DNA of 9,782 bases, from contig JAOXRY010000042.1 of the NCBI GenBank assembly GCA_025800305.1, positions 1-9,782 of the forward strand, given 5' to 3'. The position numbers and the translations under genes are program-made. Under the pieces are notes generated by a model. The model saw nothing but the letters and a program-made list of their open reading frames with translations, was not told the DNA's origin and did not search any database. This document shows positions 5,370-9,782 of the stretch, one piece after another; positions within the stretch are counted from its first letter, which is position 1, and each line of letters starts with the position of its first letter. Source of the stretch: Campylobacterales bacterium. Its GTDB lineage: Bacteria > Campylobacterota > Campylobacteria > Campylobacterales > SZUA-545.

Positions 5370-6174
5370 ATAACCCTAAAGTTTTATTGGTTTTTTGAAA
5401 TTTCCAGTCAGATCTAGCCGTTTTTAATACCTCTTTTTTAACAGTAGAAAATAGTAGCTCCTCTTTAGAACCTAAATAATCTTCTATCTCTCCATAAGGA
5501 TTACAAAAGAAGCTATCTCCATAAAATTTCCACTCTGTATCCTTCTCCATATGAGAGCCAATTCTATTTACTCTAAGGACATAATACTGATTTAAAAATG
5601 CTCTGGTTCTTGTAATATCTCTCCATCTTTTTGAAGATTCAAAAGTGCTAACTGTAGGCATTATCACACAATCAACACCCTTTTTTCTAAACTCTGCCCA
5701 AATATGATCAAAATGAAGCTCGTATCCAAAAATCACACCTAGCTTGATTCCATCAACTGTAAAGATAAGAGGTTTAAACTCCTCTTGTTTTTCATTATTA
5801 AAAAACTTCTCTTCATTCCAGTGTTTATAATCCATTAAGATCTGCTGTTCATATTTTTTCATGGAAGTTGGGGTAAAAACAGCAAGGATTTTCTTTGGCT
5901 TTTTTTTATATACAGTTACAATAGGAGCAACAATATGCATATTGTAAACTTTTGCCATCTTTTTCAAAGCTTCTATATGATGCTTTGATTGTTCGTTAAT
6001 AAATGAGATAGGAGAGTTTTCTAGATCTTTAAAAAAAAGACTAAGAACATACTCACCAAGAACAAAAACTTTTACATTTTCTCTTTTGGCAATTGTCATA
6101 TAGTAATCAATCTTACCACTATCATATGAGAGAGATGGCAGTTGAAGTGAAGCTATATTAAGAGAATCACTCAT
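5368..6174 (-). CDS. Nitrilase-superfamily (carbon-nitrogen hydrolase) protein lacking the catalytic cysteine
   Basis: A 268-residue cytosolic protein of normal length for the family. The first glutamate of the triad fits E41 (VFVLGEYVL), the lysine fits K117 (MDYKHWNEEKFF), and E121 or E122 may be the supporting glutamate. At the nucleophile, where active members have a cysteine in an ICYE-like motif, this protein has GVIFGYELHF, with Gly150 (codon GGA at 5727-5725). TGT or TGC to GGA needs at least two base changes, so a single read error is unlikely. Other landmarks are intact: MPTVSTFES (172-180), TRTRAFLNQYYVLRVNR (188-204), FYGDSFFCNPYGEI (217-230). Cys169 and Cys224 are not at the right place. 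It is therefore probably a non-hydrolytic homologue, or uses other chemistry. The ATG overlaps the end of xseB by 8 bases; last gene of the operon. Confidence 0.85.
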   Translation of the reverse strand: MSDSLNIASLQLPSLSYDSGKIDYYMTIAKRENVKVFVLGEYVLSLFFKDLENSPISFINEQSKHHIEALKKMAKVYNMHIVAPIVTVYKKKPKKILAVFTPTSMKKYEQQILMDYKHWNEEKFFNNEKQEEFKPLIFTVDGIKLGVIFGYELHFDHIWAEFRKKGVDCVIMPTVSTFESSKRWRDITRTRAFLNQYYVLRVNRIGSHMEKDTEWKFYGDSFFCNPYGEIEDYLGSKEELLFSTVKKEVLKTARSDWKFQKTNKTLGL

Positions 6175-6358
6175 CTTCTGCTTCTTCGTAAACCAGCTTT
6201 GCTTCTTCTAAGATCTTTGTTGCTTCTGTAAGGAGCTTCATTCCATTTTTATAGTGTTCAACACCTTTATCTAAAGGAAGTTCAGGATTGCTTAACTCCT
6301 CTAAGATCTTCTTAGCATTTTCTATTTTCTCTTCAAAACTTATATTTTTTTCAGCCAT
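6167..6358 (-). CDS. xseB: Exodeoxyribonuclease VII small subunit
   Basis: A 63-residue protein matching XseB in length and pattern: SFEEKIENAKKILEELSNPE at 7-26, then LPLDKGVEHYKNGMKLL (27-43) and a second helix to the end. XseB forms a helical hairpin, several copies of which coat the XseA catalytic subunit. The complex degrades single-stranded DNA in repair and recombination; XseA is not in this window. The ATG at 6358 follows the metX stop by 6 bases, with AGGAG in the last metX codons as ribosome site, and its 3' end overlaps the nitrilase-like gene by 8 bases, so it is clearly co-translated. Two AGATCT sites lie inside it and one just before it. Confidence 0.9.
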   Translation of the reverse strand: MAEKNISFEEKIENAKKILEELSNPELPLDKGVEHYKNGMKLLTEATKILEEAKLVYEEAEDE

Positions 6359-6364
6359 TAGATC

Positions 6365-7465
6365 TTACTCCTCTAAAATTTTTCTTATATCTGCCTCAAA
6401 CTTATCTACCTCAACCAAAAAGGCATCGTGACCATAGTCACTATCAACTTCTCTATATGAGCAATTTTCTTTCCCTAATTCATCAAAAGCTGTTTGTATC
6501 TCAGCCATCTCTTCAGGAAGAAAGAGAAGATCTCTTCTAAAACTAATCAAATGAAGGTCTGTCTTAACCCTTTCTAAAGCGTCTTCTAAAGAATCATATC
6601 CTCTTGAAACATCATAGATATTAATCGCTTTTGCGATATAGATAAATGAGAGTGGGTCAAACCATTTTGGAAAGTTCTGTCCATTATAATCAAGATAACT
6701 ATCAATCTGAAAACGCCCAAAAAGATCAAAAAGACCATCATTTCTCATATAGTCTCTTCCAAATTTTTTCATCATAGTATCAGGAGAAAGAAAGCTAATA
6801 AATCCAGCCATTCTTCCTATAGAGAGTCCTTGAAGCCCCTTCTCTTTCACCTCATCAAAATCATAATTTCCATCTTTAAAATCTGGATCATTTAAAAGAG
6901 CAGAAGTTGCTACTTTATTAAAAGCAATTGCCCAAGGTCTTGTAGCATGGGTTGTGGCAAGTGCAATAGTCTTTTCTGCAAAGTTAGGAAAATCTACAGC
7001 AAAATGAAGTGCTTGCATTCCTCCCATAGAACCACCAATAACAGCTTTTACTTTATGAATTCCCAGCCTATCAAAAAGAAGTCTTCCTGCTTTTACCATA
7101 TCTTTTACAGTAATTACAGGAAACTTATAACGATAAGGAAGATGGGTTTCTCGTGTTTTTGTTGTTGGTCCTGTTGAACCAAAGCAAGATCCTATAGTGT
7201 TATAACAAATCACATAATACTTAGAAGTATCAATAGCTTTTCCATCACCAATTAAGTCATCCCACCAACCTGGTTTTTTCTCACCATCATAATATCCTGC
7301 CGCATGGTGAGAACCTGTTAAGGCATGGCAAACGACAATAACGTTAGATTTATCTTCATTGAGTTCACCATAAGTTTCGTATGAGATCTCAAATGGCTCT
7401 AAAATTCGACCACTCTCTAAATATAAAGCATTGGTAAATTTTTCTGTTTTGGTTGTTATTTCCAC
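6365..7465 (-). CDS. metX: Homoserine O-acetyltransferase
   Basis: A 366-residue alpha/beta-hydrolase-fold enzyme that acylates homoserine with acetyl-CoA (some family members use succinyl-CoA), the first committed step of methionine synthesis. Visible are CHALTGSHHAAG (46-57), NTIGSCFGSTGP (89-100), the nucleophile elbow GGSMGG with Ser146, Asp312 in SFRRDLLFLP and His346 in DYGHDAFL, which complete the catalytic triad. Length fits MetX (about 350-380) rather than the MetA-type enzymes (about 300). The start is GTG at 7465, the only possibility because TAA lies immediately upstream in frame; its ribosome site is weak, so it may depend on coupling with guaB 27 bases upstream. Acetyl versus succinyl preference cannot be read with certainty. 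Confidence 0.93.
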   Translation of the reverse strand: MEITTKTEKFTNALYLESGRILEPFEISYETYGELNEDKSNVIVVCHALTGSHHAAGYYDGEKKPGWWDDLIGDGKAIDTSKYYVICYNTIGSCFGSTGPTTKTRETHLPYRYKFPVITVKDMVKAGRLLFDRLGIHKVKAVIGGSMGGMQALHFAVDFPNFAEKTIALATTHATRPWAIAFNKVATSALLNDPDFKDGNYDFDEVKEKGLQGLSIGRMAGFISFLSPDTMMKKFGRDYMRNDGLFDLFGRFQIDSYLDYNGQNFPKWFDPLSFIYIAKAINIYDVSRGYDSLEDALERVKTDLHLISFRRDLLFLPEEMAEIQTAFDELGKENCSYREVDSDYGHDAFLVEVDKFEADIRKILEE

Positions 7466-7492
7466 TTAAAACTTTTATCTAAAGCCCACTAA

Positions 7493-8938
7493 TTACATAT
7501 GGTAATTAGGAGCTTCTTTTGTAATCATTACATCGTGAACGTGAGACTCTTTTAGTCCAGCTGCAGTAATCTCAACAAACTCTGCATTCTCTTGATATGT
7601 TGGAATATCTTTCGCACCTAAATATCCCATAGATGCTCTTAAACCACCTGTTAATTGGTGAATTACAGAACTGATTTTTCCTCTATAAGGAACTCTTCCT
7701 TCAATACCTTCTGGAACTAGTTTTTCTGATGCTGTTCCCTCTTGGAAGTATCTATCTGTACTTCCTTTTTGCATAGCACCAATACTTCCCATACCTCTAT
7801 AGTTTTTATACTGTCTTCCTTGATACATAATCGTCTCACCAGGAGACTCTTCTGTACCAGCTAGAAGTGAACCAACCATAATTGCACTAGCACCAACAGC
7901 AAGAGCTTTTGCCATATCACCAGAGTATTTGATACCACCATCTGCAATAATTGGTACACCATGTTTTTTAGCCTCTTCAGCACACTCATCAATAGCAGAG
8001 ATCTGAGGCACACCAACACCAGCAACAATTCTTGTTGTACAAATTGAACCCGGTCCAATACCAACTTTTACAGCGTCAGCACCAGCCTCAATCAGATCTT
8101 TAACAGCCGCAGCACTTGCAACATTTCCAGCAATTACATCAATTGCTAAAGTCTCTTTGATTTTCTTTACAGTATTGATAATCCCAGCAGAGTGACCATG
8201 AGCAGAGTCAAGAACTAAAACATCAACCCCAGCGTCAACTAAAGCTTTTGCTCTATCAAACTGCCCTACTCCAATAGCAGCACCAACCATAAGTCTTCCA
8301 AAGTCATCTTTGTTTGCATTTGGGTGTTCAATTTGTTTTTTAATATCTTTAATCGTTACAAGACCTTTTAAGTACCCCTCATCATCAACGATAGGAAGTT
8401 TTTCAATCTTATTTTTATTCATAATCTCAGCAGCTTCTTCCATGCTGATTCCATTCTTACCAGTCACAAGAGGCATTGGAGTCATAAACTCTTTTACCTG
8501 TTTTTCAGTGTTGATATTAAATCTAAGATCTCTATTTGTAAGAATACCGATTAGCTTGTCATAATCATCAACAACAGGAAGACCAGAGATTCTATACTCA
8601 TCCATAGCTTCCATAGCATCTTTAATTACTGTCTCAGGCTTTACATAAACAGGATCAATAATAATCCCACTTTCGCTTTTTTTAACTTTTTTTACTAGCT
8701 TAGCTTGTGTCTCTTCATCCATATTTTTGTGGATAATACCGATACCACCTAGCCTTGCCATAGCAATTGCCGCTCTGTGTTCTGTTACTGTATCCATCGC
8801 AGCAGATACTAAAGGAATATTAAGAGTAATGTTCTTCGTAAGTCTTGTTCCAATATTTACCTCTTTCGGTAAAATCTCAGATTTTGCAGGTACTAAAAGT
8901 ACGTCATCAAAAGTATATGCTTTTTTCTTAATTCTCAT
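7493..8938 (-). CDS. guaB: Inosine-5'-monophosphate dehydrogenase
   Basis: A 481-residue enzyme converting IMP to XMP with NAD+, the committed step toward GMP. The catalytic TIM barrel (about 8-90 and 215-460) is interrupted by two CBS domains (about 92-148 and 152-205). Catalytic Cys300 is in the loop GIGPGSICTTR. Also visible are VLDSAHGHS (242-250), AGNVASA (270-276), IADGGIKYSGD (331-341), GSLLAG (356-361) and the mobile flap around EGIEGRVPYRG (410-420). Full length with no disruption. The ATG at 8938 has AAAGGG 7 bases upstream and follows gatA by 14 bases, so the two are cotranscribed. The CBS pair commonly binds adenine nucleotides in this family and may regulate activity. Confidence 0.97.
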   Translation of the reverse strand: MRIKKKAYTFDDVLLVPAKSEILPKEVNIGTRLTKNITLNIPLVSAAMDTVTEHRAAIAMARLGGIGIIHKNMDEETQAKLVKKVKKSESGIIIDPVYVKPETVIKDAMEAMDEYRISGLPVVDDYDKLIGILTNRDLRFNINTEKQVKEFMTPMPLVTGKNGISMEEAAEIMNKNKIEKLPIVDDEGYLKGLVTIKDIKKQIEHPNANKDDFGRLMVGAAIGVGQFDRAKALVDAGVDVLVLDSAHGHSAGIINTVKKIKETLAIDVIAGNVASAAAVKDLIEAGADAVKVGIGPGSICTTRIVAGVGVPQISAIDECAEEAKKHGVPIIADGGIKYSGDMAKALAVGASAIMVGSLLAGTEESPGETIMYQGRQYKNYRGMGSIGAMQKGSTDRYFQEGTASEKLVPEGIEGRVPYRGKISSVIHQLTGGLRASMGYLGAKDIPTYQENAEFVEITAAGLKESHVHDVMITKEAPNYHM

Positions 8939-8952
8939 TAATTATCCCTTTC

Positions 8953-9782
8953 TTATTTTAAAATATTTTCTAAGCTCATAGCACCATCAAACAGAGTCTG
9001 TTCATCGTAAGCTTTACCAATAAACTGTGCCCCTATAGGCATACCGTTTCCATCTTTTCCAACAGGAACAGAGATCCCTGGAAGTCCTGCTAAGTTTGTA
9101 GAGATTGTAAATACATCACTCATGTACATCTCTAGTGGATCTTTTTTCGCACCAAACTCAAATGCTGGAGTTGGAGCTGTTGGAGTAAAGATTAGATCTG
9201 CTTCTTTAAAGATCTCTTCAAACTCATCTTTAATTAGATGTCTAACTTTTTGTGCTTTTTTATAATACGCATCGTAATAACCAGATGAAAGAACAAAAGT
9301 TCCAAGAAGAATTCTTCTTTTTACCTCATCACCAAAACCTTCTGTTCTTGTATTAAAATAAAGCTCTTTTAGGTTCTCTGCTTCTGCTCTATTTCCATAT
9401 CTGACACCATCATATCTTGAAAGATTTGCACTAGCCTCTGCTGGAGCGATAACATAATACGTTGACAAGTGATGTTCTGTATTACTCATATCTTTTCTGA
9501 TAATCTCATGCCCAGCTTCTTCCAAAGCTTTTACAGCGTCTTCACAAGCTTTTCTTACATCATCACTTGTTTGTGAAATATAGTTATCAATTACAGCAAT
9601 TTTTAGTTTTCTATCAGAGTTTAAGTTTTTAGAAACATTTAGATTCTCTAAGTCACTACTTGTAGAATCCATCTTGTCAAAACCAGCTAAGATGTCATAA
9701 AGAATAGCTGCATCTTCAACGTTCTGTGTCATTGGACCAATCTGATCAAGACTTGATGAGAAAGCTGAAAGACCATATCTGC
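8953..9782 (-). CDS. gatA: Glutamyl-tRNA(Gln)/aspartyl-tRNA(Asn) amidotransferase subunit A (partial, 5' end outside window)
   Basis: The C-terminal 275 residues of an enzyme usually about 450 long; the frame runs off the right edge and the ATG at 9732 is internal. It begins at RYGLSAFSSSLDQIGPMTQ, just after the catalytic serine region of the amidase signature, so the Ser-Ser-Lys triad lies outside the window. Later landmarks are IAPAEASANLSRYDGVRYG, FGDEVKRRILLGTF, DLIFTPTAPTPAF and NLAGLPGISVPVG. GatA is the glutaminase part of GatCAB, which corrects Glu-tRNA(Gln) and Asp-tRNA(Asn). Campylobacterota generally lack GlnRS and depend on this route. Upstream gene of the visible operon; guaB follows after 14 bases. 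Confidence 0.96.
   Translation of the reverse strand, partial: RYGLSAFSSSLDQIGPMTQNVEDAAILYDILAGFDKMDSTSSDLENLNVSKNLNSDRKLKIAVIDNYISQTSDDVRKACEDAVKALEEAGHEIIRKDMSNTEHHLSTYYVIAPAEASANLSRYDGVRYGNRAEAENLKELYFNTRTEGFGDEVKRRILLGTFVLSSGYYDAYYKKAQKVRHLIKDEFEEIFKEADLIFTPTAPTPAFEFGAKKDPLEMYMSDVFTISTNLAGLPGISVPVGKDGNGMPIGAQFIGKAYDEQTLFDGAMSLENILK

Larger units (their letters stand above)
798..9215. repeat. Dispersed AGATCT palindrome, 26 copies
   Basis: Copies start at 798, 989, 1195, 1222, 1252, 1266, 1670, 2305, 2330, 2674, 4099, 4339, 4545, 5410, 5838, 6023, 6211, 6304, 6360, 6528, 7384, 7999, 8094, 8526, 9194 and 9210 (counted by hand). About 3-4 would be expected at this base composition. Twenty-five are in reading frames: 13 as xxA-GAT-CTx (Asp-Leu), 10 as xAG-ATC-Txx (Gln/Lys/Glu-Ile) and 2 as AGA-TCT (Arg-Ser). 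One is between metX and xseB. None lies in 1-797, 2680-4098 or 4551-5409. Confidence 0.75.

Noticed and set aside
6947..7177. Plus-strand ORF with many cysteines
   Set aside because: Shadow of metX on the other strand, with no ribosome site.
7861..8981. Additional ORFs on both strands across guaB
   Set aside because: Frame shadows of guaB, which is intact over its full length with all motifs.
798..9215. Dam-type GATC methylation as explanation of the AGATCT excess
   Set aside because: GATC with other flanks is not enriched, so a four-base site cannot account for the hexamer signal.
1..9782. CRISPR array, tRNA or rRNA genes
   Set aside because: No regularly spaced direct repeats and no tRNA- or rRNA-like segments were seen on either strand.

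Overview
This window looks like Campylobacterota DNA, most like Sulfurimonas and its relatives. The base composition is AT-rich (about one third G+C by eye). The right half carries the tightly packed run gatA-guaB-metX-xseB-nitrilase-like, an arrangement I associate with that phylum. The sensor kinase has the HQWKQPLN H-box common in kinases of this group. Non-ATG starts are frequent: TTG at 421, 871, 2024 and 2951, GTG at 2897 and 7465. No species can be fixed from the sequence alone.

Layout. Positions 1-421 (minus) hold the N-terminal 140 residues of a restriction-modification protein with a PD-(D/E)XK nuclease domain. Positions 518-871 (minus) hold a small reading frame coupled to the end of the channel gene, then an in-frame stop, a double palindrome and a start-less open stretch, probably a decayed gene. 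Positions 861-2897 (minus) are a two-gene unit: an unrecognised 290-residue membrane protein and a YbdG-like MscS-family mechanosensitive channel, with TAG directly abutting TTG. Divergent from it, across 53 bp, is an orphan membrane histidine kinase with a dCache-type sensor (2951-4696, plus). Tail-to-tail with the kinase, overlapping it by 14 bases, is a reading frame resembling Tn554 TnpC / DUF6262. It has no ATG, GTG or TTG start and is coupled to a 68-residue single-pass membrane protein (5045-5251). Positions 5368-9782 (minus) are the housekeeping operon.

How the parts work together. The operon combines Gln-tRNA(Gln)/Asn-tRNA(Asn) amidation (GatA), GMP synthesis (GuaB), methionine synthesis (MetX), DNA repair (XseB) and a nitrilase-fold protein whose catalytic cysteine is replaced by glycine. 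The left half is accessory: restriction-modification, envelope tension or osmotic functions, an orphan sensor and a transposon-type remnant.

The most striking signals are: strong over-representation of the palindrome AGATCT (26 copies by hand count against about 3-4 expected), spread over all three codon phases; a good intrinsic terminator for the kinase lying antisense inside the TnpC-like frame; the TnpC-like frame that would have to start at ATA in an ATAA overlap; and the cysteine-less nitrilase homologue.
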